Below are positions 12,881 through 25,370 of a DNA stretch of 64,000 bases, one piece after another; the stretch's first letter is position 1; every line of letters starts with the position of its first letter. The DNA is from Litomosoides sigmodontis. Its lineage: Eukaryota; Nematoda; Chromadorea; Rhabditida; Onchocercidae. The notes under the pieces were generated by a model. The model was not told the origin of the DNA and made no database searches. It worked only from the letters and a program-made list of their open reading frames with translations. The DNA lies in assembly GCA_963070105.1 (NCBI GenBank), contig OY718804.1, positions 987,720 to 1,051,719 on the forward strand. Direction: 5' to 3'. The translations under genes and the position numbers were made by a program.

Positions 12881-15849
12881 AATCATTGCGATAGATGAGA
12901 TTCTCTCATTTTTTTCCTCTTCCTAATCCTCTTCAGCTTCTCCTCATTTAATGCATTTTTATAATTTATTGCAATTAACAAAAACCAGAATTGAACATAG
13001 ATGATTGCAATTGCTGCATTTAAAATTATCGTGTTTAATGATAATGATAATAATAGTGGTAGTAAGTGGTGATGAGGATGATGATAGTGACGGCGATGAA
13101 ATTTTATATTAGTCAAAACGAAGAAAATTAAACTAGCACTAAATTAGATTGAACGAAGCCAGTCTAACTGCCGATGCATATCGAATATGTGATAGTGATG
13201 AGATAATTCAAATTCTGATATGAGTGATAATAAACTGCCAAGAAGATGAATGATATCACATCGAATTATGAGCTCATTAGATTTCACACACATCTACAAC
13301 TACGAATGATAGATGAATAGCAATCTTTAGCAGTGTGAAAATGATAGCACTGAATGAATGCGAAAGTGGAAAAAATAATATTGAAAAATCTTACGCTATG
13401 AATTATCGTGGAAAAAAAAAGAGCAAAACAATTTTGAAATTCAGAAATTTTTTACCAAAAATTTAAAATTTTTCCTCGTTTAATTTCTTGTTCTTGATAA
13501 TTTTTTTTTGAAACAATTATTTTGTGTGACACACAAAAGAACTGTATCCAAATAATAAGTTTCACTTCGTAAAACTGAACGCGTTACTTATTAATGCAGT
13601 ACTGTAAAAGTACAGTATGGCATACAACATTTAAATACAACACTACATAAGTTATTAACATAAATTATCCATTTGCTATGAAATGATAGCTTGCGAAATG
13701 GAAGAGTGAAAATAGCTAAGTGATGAGTGATTGTGATTAGCAAGTGTGATAGGTAATAAATTGCTAATTAGAAATGGCAGTTAGCTAGTTAAGCTGCAAA
13801 CAAATAGTCCATTTCCATTAAAATTTGATAGGATAAAAAAGAAAATAAAATGAGAAAGGGAAAAAAACGAATGGAAGAGAAACGGTTAATGCAAAAAATT
13901 TGTTCGTTTAATTCTAATTTTATTTTTCCGTTTTTTTTTTGCTTCTTTTCCCACTTCCTTTTTTCCCTTTGCATTTTCATCAATAACTCAACACTTTCAA
14001 TTTTACATTGCAAACAGATAAATTTGATCCATTTTCAAATAATAGTAATATTTAAATATAATGAAATATATTATTGATTTGAAAAAGTACGCACATACAA
14101 TGTGAAGATTTTTAGAGAATTAAATGTAAACATTTTATGGAATAAAATTTTATTTCTTCTCACCCTCTCTCACTCTCTCTTTATCTTTCTTTTCTTTCCT
14201 CTTCTTTTTCTTAGCCTCTTCTCACTCTCTTTCTCTTCCGCTCTTTCGTTCTTTCATTTTATTTTTAACTTTTTTTCGGTCATCGTCTATTTTATGAAAT
14301 GTTTGCAATTTATTTATTAAAACGAATGGAAATTTTCATTTATATATGATTGACCAAATTGTAAAATTAAATGAAAATGCTAGGAAATTAACAATTTTAT
14401 TTAATTGACAAAAATATATAAATCAATTTGACAATAAGCAAAAAGAAAACCATAATTTTATAGTGGCTAAAAAAGGATGGACTTGTAAATTAGGAAAAAT
14501 GAGAAATTAAAATGTGAAATTGTAATTCCTATGAATTGTATATGTGGGAATAATGACAAAATGACAGGATGATAATAATTTCGATTTCAAATTAAGAATG
14601 ACAACAATGAAAGGAAATTGCAGCAGCGGACACTAACTGCACGAAGGGCTGGCATAGATTTTGATTTTAAATTGAGAAAGATAGTTCTGATGATAAACAT
14701 AATGATAGCACGAATGAACAACAAAGGTTTTTGAAGTATGCATGAATTACTGTTTAAAAATATTGGTAACTAGAAATTGATCGGAAATTTAAATTTCCTT
14801 ATTGCTAACCTAAGCATTCTAAAAAGCTTCTTAACAAACGGCAATTTTTTGTCGGAAAATATTTTCTAGCAATTTTTGTCTGTTTCTTTTTTTTCCCTTC
14901 AACTTTTTCGTTTCAACAATGTGAAACTTATGAGCTGACATGTATAAAAGTCTAAGTTTTAAATTAATTTGTTGCTATTTTACCAGCTTTTCCAAGTGAA
15001 ATAGCTAATCAATCAACAAAAAAAAGCCAAACATACTTTTACGTTTTTTTTTTCTTTCTTATTAAAAAAATGTTACTTTTTTTATATTTATTCGAAGAAA
15101 AAAATTCCACTCCCACATCAGACAACGCATTCAATTGCTCATTTTCAATTTGTTTTGATCATCGATCATATAAGTAAGCATCAATTGATGTTTAATCTTA
15201 GGTAGTCATGTATAGTTGGAGAGAGTGGAAGTGAGCAAGACTGTAGTGTTTTTTTTTTTGAAATTTATCGAAAATTTAGAATTGATTAAAAAAGATAAAA
15301 CGAATTTTTTTTAAAATAAAAGTTGGAATTCATCTTTAGATTTCATCTTACAGCGGAATTCATTTTATTGCTACAAATGACAGCATCGAACGCGCACAAA
15401 AATGAAATTAATTGAAACACTCCATTCAATTACTCCAACTAATAAATATGTCCCATTTTAGGATAATCGTAATTAGGATGGAAGAGAAATAGCGAAATTT
15501 CACTGAACTTTTAAATTAATTCATAAACGTAGAAGAAAATTAGGATTATTGATTGCTCAATTCCTTCAGAAAGCAATGGAAGGATAAAATTAAATGTGAA
15601 AATTTGAAAGTTACTGTTATATTTTTTAACGATTCTAATCGATATTACGTGTTGGAAATGTGGAGGAGTGAGGGAAATAAATAATAGGATGAAAATTAGT
15701 TCATCTGGCAATGACAATTAATTTTTCAGGACTGATAAGCCGCTCAGTCACAGTATGATAGCAGTGATAGAAATTCGAATTATCAGGTCTATGAGAATTG
15801 AAAATTCCCTGCCACAAAATCGAAATGGAATTAAAAATGTGGCTCGTCG

Positions 15850-16012
15850 TTATTGATGTTATTGTCGTTGCTATTGTTATCGTTATTGCTGCTGCAATTG
15901 TTATTGTTATTGTTGCTACTCTGTCGTTTTTTTGTTGTTGCAATTATTGCTGTAGTAGTTATTACTGTTGTAGTTGTTGATGTTATTGTTATTGTCGTTG
16001 TTATTTGTTGCG
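15850..16012 (+). repeat. imperfect GTT/ATT/GCT trinucleotide tract
   Basis: About 160 bases made mostly of NTT and NTG triplets. It generates overlapping Val/Ile/Leu-rich open frames on the plus strand and Ile/Thr-rich frames on the minus strand. These are artefacts of the repeat. Confidence 0.85.
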
Positions 16013-17778
16013 AATGTATGAGAAGCAGAATGCTTCGTGCACGATCACATCAGCTTTGAAAATCATAATTGGAAATAAAATAAGTGAAATATTTGAGCAA
16101 TGCGTTGATAATTAAAATAATGCAAAATTCATAACTCAACATTGGCAATATTGGAAATTAAATGAACAACAATTGGATGCACAATAACAATTCATCCACA
16201 TTACGCCGTCAAGAAATCAATTTTATTTCTAACTGAATCTCCGAGAATTACTATTTCTCAGGTGTTCAAGTTGCACTTCATTTTACACCTAACAATGAGT
16301 TTAAAGGCAAACAATGGTAACATTGTAAATAATAAATTCCTCTAAAATGCGATACGATTGACGATCAACGATATTTTAACTTTTTTTTTTTTTTCGGTAG
16401 AGCGTTGAAAGCCTCTCAACGATTTCAAAGTACGTTAGACGTAGCTGCATTGTGTTTTGTTATCATTTAACTGGAAAAAAGACGGAGAGGACGCGTAAAC
16501 GTACACCTTCCAATTAATTAGAGATGCGTAAACTTACACCGCTCGGATGTTGCTAGATGCAATATGTTTAAAAATTAGCTTTATCTTTCAAATATTTTAC
16601 AACTTTTTAAAAGCAATCAGTACATTTACAAGTCGATGAGGAAGATCAGTGCGACATTATGCGCTACTGCTAAAATGTTGTAAATTTATATGATGGAAAA
16701 TACCTGGTGGAAATGATGATGCATCTATTCTAGAATTCAGAAATTTTCACAAGAGTAGACTAACCGATAAATGATCGAAAATTAGAGAGTTAAAATAAGG
16801 AGAACTTTGATCTCAAACGTGTTCCATTTTAATAATTGCTCAGCCTGAAATTAGAGTGGGTAAGACGTGCATCGCTGGCGACACATTCGTGCTAGCCATT
16901 TGAATAACACATAAGTGTAAAAATGACCGGAGAGAAAAGTATGCAAAATTTTGCCTGTGTTTTGAACTAGGTGGGATTGATAGAGCATACCTATCAACTA
17001 TGTTGCTTTCACGTTTTCTGTAAAAAATTGCGTAAGTTCACTTAAATTAAATAGTGTAAATTTTTATTTCAATTCATGAATCATTTTCAACTTTTACTTT
17101 AAACTAAAAGTTTACGCAATCACTTCTCATTGTCTAACTTCGTCAGCTTTGTTTAATTCAAAATTTTTTTTTTTTGCAGAAATTCTTCCGACAGTGAGAG
17201 TGTTTGAGCATTGCATCATTCTTTCACCGGAAATAATCACAATGCTCTAAAACAATTAATTAATTGCTGCAAAATTCATTCACTCATTTTAATCAATTTA
17301 TCATCAATTGAGTGCCATAAGTTGTGTACAACGTTTTGCATATTTTTATTTTTATTTTTGTAATATTTGTATCGTTAATTGAGAGATAATAATGGAAATG
17401 AAGAATTTGAAGAATTAAAAAAAATTGAATAGAACGAGTACCAATTCGAGAATTGATAGATACATCAACAGATAGATGAACACAGGGCGCAGATTGCTTG
17501 ATTCGATAAATGGATAACATTAAAATTTTAATAATATTACTGATTATCAGTACAATAAATATCACTATTATTACGAAAATATCAGTGTAACAAATAAAAT
17601 GCAATTTAAAATATTTAATAAAAAATGATAGTTAAAACTTTTAGATGAAATGAACTTAAACAGCTTAAACATTTCAAAAGTCGTTACTAAGGGAAAAAAA
17701 AAGGCAATTAGTAAAAACAAATAGTAAAAACGACTTCCATTCAGTGAGTTAGACGAGACAACATCGTGCAACAGATGG

Positions 17779-17842
17779 ATGGATGAATATCCATGACTGC
17801 ACATGTGACGTAGCAAGTATGGATGAATATCCATGTGACGTG
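17779..17842 (+). promoter_or_regulatory. two imperfect palindromes paired with CRE-like TGACGT sites
   Basis: The 17-mer ATGGATGAATATCCATG occurs at 17779-17795 and again at 17819-17835. Each copy is followed by a TGACGT core (TGTGACGTAG about 10 bases after copy 1; TGTGACGTGACC directly at copy 2). TGACGT is the core of the bZIP/CREB response element. The function is inferred from motif arrangement only. Confidence 0.4.
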
Positions 17843-20800
17843 ACCGTAGGCCTGATTTGTTTGTGTTATGCATTATTGATGGACGAAAGGGTGCAGCCTA
17901 TTTCAGGAATGATTTTCCTCCTCCTCCTCCTCCTCCCACACTTTTCACTCCAAATTTTCCACTCAATCCATTGTTGATTTTCAATATGAAAATTCACTTT
18001 TAGCTTCAACTCTGTTGTTTTCTCATTTTCATCTTCGTTTTAGTACACACACACATAGCTATAGCATTATAAAATAAATTTCCCACATCGTATAGAAAAT
18101 ATTAGTGAAATTTAATTCCACGTGTAGTGTTGTGAATATAAGTTGAAATTTTTGATTTCATAGAAAGTATTAGTGAAGTTTATACGGAGTCAATTAATGT
18201 GACGATGATAATTTATTATCTTCAAAATTTTCAGCATTATTCACTAATTTCATTACCATTCTTCATTATGCATTTCATTACATCCATGCGCAATTAGCCA
18301 TCATCGTTATCAATGATGATAGCTTTCTTTTTTTTATTTTACTTATAATGTTGATAAAATGGTAGTTCACAATGCTTCGTTTGTTGTTTCGAAACAAATT
18401 TGCTGCATTCCCAATTCATTTGCCAAATTAGCAATTGCACACTTTTCCGTCAGTAATCCAATTTTTTTGAAATAATTTTTGGATTAAAAAAGTGGATTTT
18501 TCTGAAAGTTAAAAGAAAAGGCAAAAAAGAAGATGAAAAACAGAATAGAAAACTGGAGTGAATTGAAAATGGCACACGACAACGTCATATGTGAATTGGT
18601 CAAATTGCTAAATTCAACTTTTAATTTGTAAAATTTTACGTGTTACATAGGATAAACGTTGACAATTTAATTTAGGTAATGCCTAAAATAGATATTTTCG
18701 ATTTGGATAACAGAAGAAGCTAATAACAATTTAATGGTTAAATTATTCAAAAACCTATTGCGAATTTTAATTTGCTTTACGAAAGTTTCGAGTGAGCATA
18801 ATTTCCACATTTGTTGTTGACGGGCTTATCTTCTTTAGCAAACTTTTTATGTTGGATGGTACTTAATACGACTGACAGTGATTTGGTGATAATGAAATTA
18901 ACCATTTTGCAATTTTTCATTTCACAATCCATCAATTCGCAATTCATCGAAATGCTCGAAGAGAGGTTTTGTTGGCGAATGTAGTAGAAGAGGAAGAAGT
19001 AAAGAAATAAGCGAAGTGGAAGAAGTAAGTAATGCATGTAACTCATCCTACTAGCAACACGTCATCGGATATGTCGATTTGATAAAAGGCTATTCGTATA
19101 AAACAAAGAAAGTTTACAAATTTTTTAATTCAAATTCAATTCAAATAAGAAGAACTTCAAATGCATAGAGTCGTGAACATTAATAAGGTGGAAAAATTGC
19201 TTAAAGTAAAATCCAATTAATTATCAGATTGAAATCAAAGTGCAAATTAACATATCAATCGATTTCCGCTCATTTAGCTAATCATTAATGATAAGCATTG
19301 GGCTCAAAAAGAGAAGCAGTTAAAAATTAGCCACTTTAGCCGCTTATAATATATCGTTTGAATTACAATTTTTATGCGTAACTGTGACACAAATTAGTTT
19401 TCCACACGCATTTTAAACCTGCGTATTACTAGAAAAGGAAAAATTGTTTCAAAATTTCAACAACTATTGCTTCATTATTACTTCAACGACTGCTTTGACC
19501 TTTTTTTTTTAAAAGCAGTATTCAAGTTTAAATTGAAATAAGCATTTCGAAAGTGCTACTAATTAATAAAATATTGACAAGTTGGTGCTAGCACAAGCAT
19601 TGAGAACGAAAAAAAAAAAAGAAGTGCTGCAATAACAATGAAGAAGAAAAAAAAAAGAGTCAAATATAACATATTAAACTTAACAGCTGCTACACTCACT
19701 CTCATCCATTGCCTGCAAATCTCGTACTTTCACACTGGAAGAGCTCATCCATCCTCTTGCGAATTTTTCCCTTCCTTCGTTTGATTTAACAACACTGCTA
19801 GGCAGAAATTTAAAAAAAGAAATGAAATTTTAGTTTTTTAAAGAACAAAAAATTAATAATCATTGTAATAAAAATTGAGAAATAATTTCAAAATTATGCT
19901 TGAAATCAGCGAGCATTTGTTGCAATTTATGTTGTAGAAGGAGGGAGAAGAGGAAGAAAAAATAGGATCGAGTGAAAAATTAAAATGGAACAATCGATAG
20001 ATGATGAAAAAAATTTTTGCCGAATATTTTAAATTTTCAAAATTTGCATTAGAGTGTACCCGAAACTAAACTGCATATGTCGCTAATGTGCGACAAATAT
20101 TTCAACTTTTAGGAAAAGTTTGAGAATTAGCTCGAGAACATATATCACTAGCTACTATTTATCATTATTATTACTATTCTTATCACTACTATTACTACCA
20201 TCATCATCGTCACCATTGCCAACGGTTATATTGTAAACATAAGTAAATTGTAGCGAATTTTTCGGATTGAAATTTTTCTTCGAAATATTCATAAATTTCT
20301 AAACTGACAAATAAAACAAGGTTTTTCTGCTTTCAACTGTTTTTCAATTATTTTATTTCAGCTTCCTGCTCATCAGAGCAGTTGAAATTTGGCAAGAGAA
20401 ATAACTGATCTTTAAAATACTTCATAAAATGTGTTAAATGATTTTTGCTATTCGGAAATGGGAAACTGGGAAATGGGATTTTCCACTGCTACAAAATTAA
20501 ACGGTAAAGTGGTTCGAATTATCGGTTGAGTGACAAAGGTTTTACAGATTGATTCGTTCACCGTCAAAGTTCAATCAAAACATTTATGCCTTTTTCGGTT
20601 GGTAATTTCGTGAAATGTGAGGTTGTTCACTTCTGAAATTCTTTAATAAATAATATTTGTATTGAGGTAATTTTAGCCGCAATAATCAAACGTTTTATTA
20701 TCAGTTACGACGCTATCGCACTGTTTGACAACGCTGGAAGAACTATGGTAATTTTAAAGTTTTGCCAATGAAAACGATCATCATTCACGTGACAAGTTAT

Positions 20801-21858
20801 AAATTATACGTCTACGATTAATACTTCAGATGAAATTCAGAAACAATTTTAGCAACATTTGTGTGCGTAAAAGATGCAATTATATTTTAATTACAGAGCA
20901 AATCATTTCATTTTGAAAACTGACCTAAGGTGGTGTAACCACTGATATGATATGTTACAGTATTACTTTTTTTGTTTTTCATAAATTATTTTCATTTATT
21001 TTTCATAAATAATATCTCAATAGTTACCTAATTACCAAATGATCTATTGTGAGACAGTAAACTAATGAAACGGATCTTTCAATTAAAAAAAAAAAAGGAA
21101 TTACTCAAATGAACATTTCAGTTTATTTACGCTCGTATTCAACTTTGAATTAATTTAACAGCATACTGATGTCACACTGTGATAAAAAATTGTTGACTTT
21201 TTCAAAAAGAAAAAAAGAAAAAACCTTTCAACAGTTGCAAAGCTGAAAAAAAAACACACTTGACTGTATCCGATAAGTCCATGTATGACTTCAATAAGTG
21301 GTTTTGAACACGCTACTAAAATTTGAAAAGTTGCAAAATTGAAATTTTCTTTTCTTTTTCATCTTCACACTTGTATTTTCCGGATTTGCAGTAAATTACA
21401 GAATGATTTTCCTCCGTTTCAGATATGTGTTTGCGATTTTCTTCCTTCATTCACCTTCCTTTTTCCAATTTAATTTAATTGTACCATTTCCTTTTCGAAA
21501 TATATTTTTAGCAACAAGAAAAAAAGCAATTTTAGGTTAGCATAACTTTATTTTTCTCTATAAAATACAAAATAAATAATAAAATCAATTATGGTAATAA
21601 ATTGTTACATACATATATGGTTGTCGTATATACAAAAGATATGCGAATGTAAAACTGATGCATGAATTTCAATTCTTTCCTAAAAAATAATCCCAGAAAG
21701 CAACGATAGCATTTGTTTGTCCTAAAATGATAATGACATGACATATGTACAGCATAAATGATGAATAATGCATGAAATAATATTGCGCCTGGATATTTCG
21801 CGTATCAACTAAGAAATTCGATGGGACAAACACAATTTCTTTGTATGAATGGTAAACT

Positions 21859-21901
21859 TTCACGTGAACGCGACATATTTAACGAGAATTTTTCACGTGA
21901 A
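21859..21901. promoter_or_regulatory. pair of identical palindromic E-boxes, 33 bp apart
   Basis: The perfect 10-base palindrome TTCACGTGAA is present at 21859-21868 and 21892-21901, 33 bases centre to centre, close to three helical turns. CACGTG is the core bound by bHLH and bHLH-Zip factors. It lies about 2.1 kb beyond the YPEL stop codon. A 61-codon open frame across it has no protein-like features. Confidence 0.45.
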
Positions 21902-22648
21902 TTCTTATTATTACTCAATGAAGTAGGAAAAAGCGTGGCATACACGGGTACAGTTATCAGTTATCTGTTTCTACAACTATTTAAAAACTTTAAAAGGAAA
22001 AAATAAAGTCATCCGGATTTTTTGCATTTATGATCAGGCTATCTTTACAGAATGAAATTTCATTACTCTAATCTCGTAAGACCATTTCATCTTTGTTCTT
22101 TGAATGAACGGATGTTTCCTTACCTACGAGTAGACTTATTTTACAGCAAACGAAAATTTTAAACTATCTACGTAGTCGACAATTATAACTAACATTTACG
22201 TCCTATAATTCAAATTTCACATGTTTTTTTTTTCTCAAAATTCTTAATATATTGGGATGAAATCGCAAAAAATTACGCGAAATAATTGGCGATATTAGCA
22301 ATGTCTGCCAGAAAAAAGAAATCATACATCATATATGTTGGAAAAGTTTGAATGCATAAAATCAAAACTTTCTAGCGTAGTAAAATAATTGTTGCTGCTC
22401 AAGAATTTATGAAACAACATGGTGAACTTTGTGATAGGCGAAAAAAAAAATTAGAAAACAAAATACATTTTGAAATTTGACAAGAAAGAAAGTTCGAATT
22501 AGAAATTAGCAACACACGTCTTCAAAATGAAAGGAAATGTAGTGAAAGGAGATTGAATGTGCTGAATAAGCTGTACACAATGTACAAAAAAAAAAACAAA
22601 TGGTAATTTTTGCAAAAAAAATTACAGATAGTAGCAGAGCGACAACAA

Positions 22649-22720
22649 CCACAAGCAGCAGCTTCCACTACAGCTTGTGGGATATGGCGCTATGCAATGA
22701 CCTTATCCCATTTTGCATAG
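22649..22720. other. segment with three interleaved inverted repeats
   Basis: Perfect complementary pairs are CCACAAGC/GCTTGTGG (22649-22656 with 22673-22680), TGGGATA/TATCCCA (22678-22684 with 22704-22710) and CTATGCAA/TTGCATAG (22690-22697 with 22713-22720). The last two interleave as in a pseudoknot, and the first two overlap by three bases, so not all can form together. The segment is less AT-rich than its flanks. Confidence 0.35.
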
Positions 22721-23999
22721 ATATTACATCCGACAAACTATTATTGTTTAGCTTGGCGCTTCACCTTAGCTAATTTTGGTTACAATTCATAAACATGAAT
22801 AAATTTGAAGCATGCTTAAGATTCACAATGCTAAATAAGTGGAAATGCAATAGCTACAGACGCATCTGTTAAGCTACTACAATTGAATTTACTTTTATAT
22901 TTATGTCAAGTTACATTAAAGAAAACATATATATTTTATATGTTTGTATATATGAAAGAATACCATAATATGAGAAGAGATCAACTGATGAAATTTTAAA
23001 CATTCGAAGAAAGAAAAATTGGATTTTTTTCTGGATAAACTCCAACCATAAATTGCATAAAAACGATAAACTTTTAATCATACCCTAAGTGAATTTTTGC
23101 TTAAAAATTTTCAAATTCAAATTTTTAAGTTTTCTCTTAATTTCACCATGGAAGGAGGAAAGAACAAAGGAAAATTTGCATCAATTAAAAAACAGAAGAA
23201 AATGAAAGGAGCAAAAAAAGTATTATCGCCCTTTCTTCAAATCAGAAATTCGAATTCAACTGGAAGTCCTACGAAAATTTCTTCACTTATCCTATACACA
23301 GCTAATCATCTACAACAACCCATAATAAAGTGATGCAATTTCAATTTCACTAGAATACTTACTTCTTCTACCCTCTCTTTTTCGAAACAAATGAAACGAA
23401 AAAAGGAATTCCTACCTGAAATCTTAACTTCAAACATTTTGCAACTAATTCGCAAATTCCATGTATTTTAAATAAAAAATTTGAATTGTAAATCACAGTT
23501 GAAAATTCCAATCATCACACGAATATTTTACAAAAAGAATGAAATAGAAATTCGTAGAGTGCTACCTGCCAACCGCATTTAATTAAACGAAAGGGAGAAA
23601 ATTTAAAAAAAAAAAGTAAATTTCTACTACTACGTAAATAGACGACAGTGCTACTCATTCATATCTAAAACATTCCTTCCTTTGCCGTTCATACATATCT
23701 ACAATAGGAAAGATAGGGGAAGATAGCAATTAATGAAGTGAAAAAAAAAAAACTAAATGAATGAAATAGAAAATGAAATAAGGAAGAAAACGAACAATTT
23801 ACAACTACAACAGTTCAGTAAAAGTTGCACTAAATTTTAAAAATTTTTGATACGAAAAATTAGAAAACAAATGGAAAGAAAAAAGACTTATTTTCCTTTT
23901 ATTTTTTTATTCTACTCCTTTTTTCCCTGCTAAATTTTACACCTCACAATTGTTTCTTTCACATTGCTTTTATTAATTGCTGAAAATGCAAAATTGATA

Positions 24000-25370
24000 T
24001 TAGTGTGCATTGGTGTTCCACTTGAAATCACGCTTATCCCAACCGTTATCTTTTATCATATGTGCCAATTCGATGATAAATTTACCTTCCTTATACTTTT
24101 GACTAACTTCAAATGCATGCTCCTGAAATTTCACAAATGCATAACATCCACGATTAGCATCAAAAAAACTTTTTTGTTCACTGATTCACTTTAACTTGTG
24201 TATTAAGTAAATAGGTGCAAAAAAATTTACATATTTCCAACCAAGAGTTGTTTTGCAACATTCACAGTGTATGTCTGCTACTGCATGAAGACCAGTTAAG
24301 AGAACACGTTCTTCTGCGGGACCACATCCTATATTCACGCTGAAAAATTCAATATCTTTCATTTTAATCACGCATTTCATTATTGTTATTACCATTACAA
24401 GTAATAATAATAATAATAATAACAATTAATACAATAATTAATAATAAAAATGGTAATAATAATAATAAATTATGAATACCATACGATTTCATTAGGCGCA
24501 TTATGATAATCAACTGAGGAGAGATTTTTCATCAATTTTTCTTGCAAAATTTATTATTAACAAATATTATTTCATTAAACCATTACGCTAATTAAAATAT
24601 CTCATAGGTAAGTAGAGGGTTGGCGACAAAAACATAAAGCTTCAAAATGATGAGCAAAAAAACGTTCCCTAAATACATAACTAAAATTTTTTTTCTAAAA
24701 CTAATTTATACAAATTAAAAAGGAATGACAACAAATGAAGGAACTTACACGGAATTGAACAGATAAGCCTTCCCTTGGCTGCCTTGGAAAGACTGTAAGA
24801 AAATAAAGGAATAAAATCTTATAAATTAATCTTTTTTATTAATTTGATAAATGCAATGAAAAAGCACAAAAAGTGAAGGCAGGAAAATAAACTGATATAG
24901 TATAAGGAAAGAAAGAGAGAAAAAAAAAGTAGGATATGACAAAGTTGTGAGGTATTTTAATTTGCAATTCAATTTTACACACAAAACCATTTGACAGTTC
25001 CAAACAAAAAGAAAAAGCAAAAAATAGGATGAATAATGTTATAAATGAATTTGCAAAATTAGATAAAAGAAATGTGAAAAATGTTACCTTAGAAATTAAC
25101 TCGTTATGATTGGCTAAATTAGCACGACAATGTACACAGCTATAGGTACGGGCACCATCTGGCAGATAAGCCTTCAAAAAAAAAAAGGAAAAAGGAAGTA
25201 AAATTGAATAATTAAATAGATCATTTCAAACTATGCAAAAATCTAATATTTTTATAAAACTACGTCAGACTTTTTTTTTTTTTAAATTTCAACTAACAAT
25301 ATACCTGAAATGTTTTTGATTTTTCCTTCTTAATTGGTTCCACAAGTTTAACAGCTGGTATTGCAGCCAT
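24000..25370 (-). CDS. YPEL: Yippee-like zinc-binding protein (YPEL1-4 type)
   Basis: Small, highly conserved eukaryotic protein with a single Yippee zinc-binding domain. Human YPEL1-4 localise to centrosome, spindle or nucleolus; the molecular role is not settled. Five exons, 25305-25370, 25088-25171, 24749-24792, 24231-24339 and 24000-24122 (TAA), all join in phase to give 141 residues. The signature C-X2-C-X52-C-X2-C is complete: C34 and C37 ([11 protein letters not shown]), C90 and C93 ([15 protein letters not shown]). [20 protein letters not shown] and [18 protein letters not shown] are near-identical to the vertebrate family, placing it with YPEL1-4 rather than YPEL5. The start is the first ATG in frame; the frame stays open upstream but without another ATG. 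The C-terminus is about a dozen residues longer than in vertebrates ([12 protein letters not shown]). No neighbour gene lies within 17 kb on either side. Confidence 0.97.

Larger units (their letters stand above)
5458..23999. other. gene-poor block 1 (about 18.5 kb)
   Basis: No convincing multi-exon gene on either strand. Open frames here are short, hydrophobic or Lys/Asn-rich, and look like products of AT-rich sequence. Contents I can point to: imperfect GAT/AAT-type trinucleotide tracts (5700-5860, 9640-9730, 20150-20220), pyrimidine or GA tracts (9930-9970, 10198-10230, 14155-14245), a (CAA)n array (12782-12874), a GTT/ATT tract (15850-16012), a diverged dispersed repeat pair (about 5530-5650 and 8985-9108), paired palindromes with CRE-like sites (17779-17842), a pair of palindromic E-boxes (21859-21901) and a potentially structured segment (22649-22720). 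It lies downstream of YPEL and upstream of the small membrane-anchored protein gene, so it could hold regulatory DNA or long 5' introns. Confidence 0.6.

Noticed and set aside
12599..12886. Poly-leucine frame on the minus strand
   Set aside because: Product of the (CAA)n microsatellite.
15798..16059. Overlapping Val/Ile/Leu-rich and Cys-rich frames
   Set aside because: Product of the GTT/ATT triplet tract; neither frame has splice partners or a motif.
17024..17121. Inverted repeat ATTGCGTAA...TTACGCAAT as a possible microRNA hairpin
   Set aside because: Only the outer ~9 bases pair well; the interior does not form a continuous stem.
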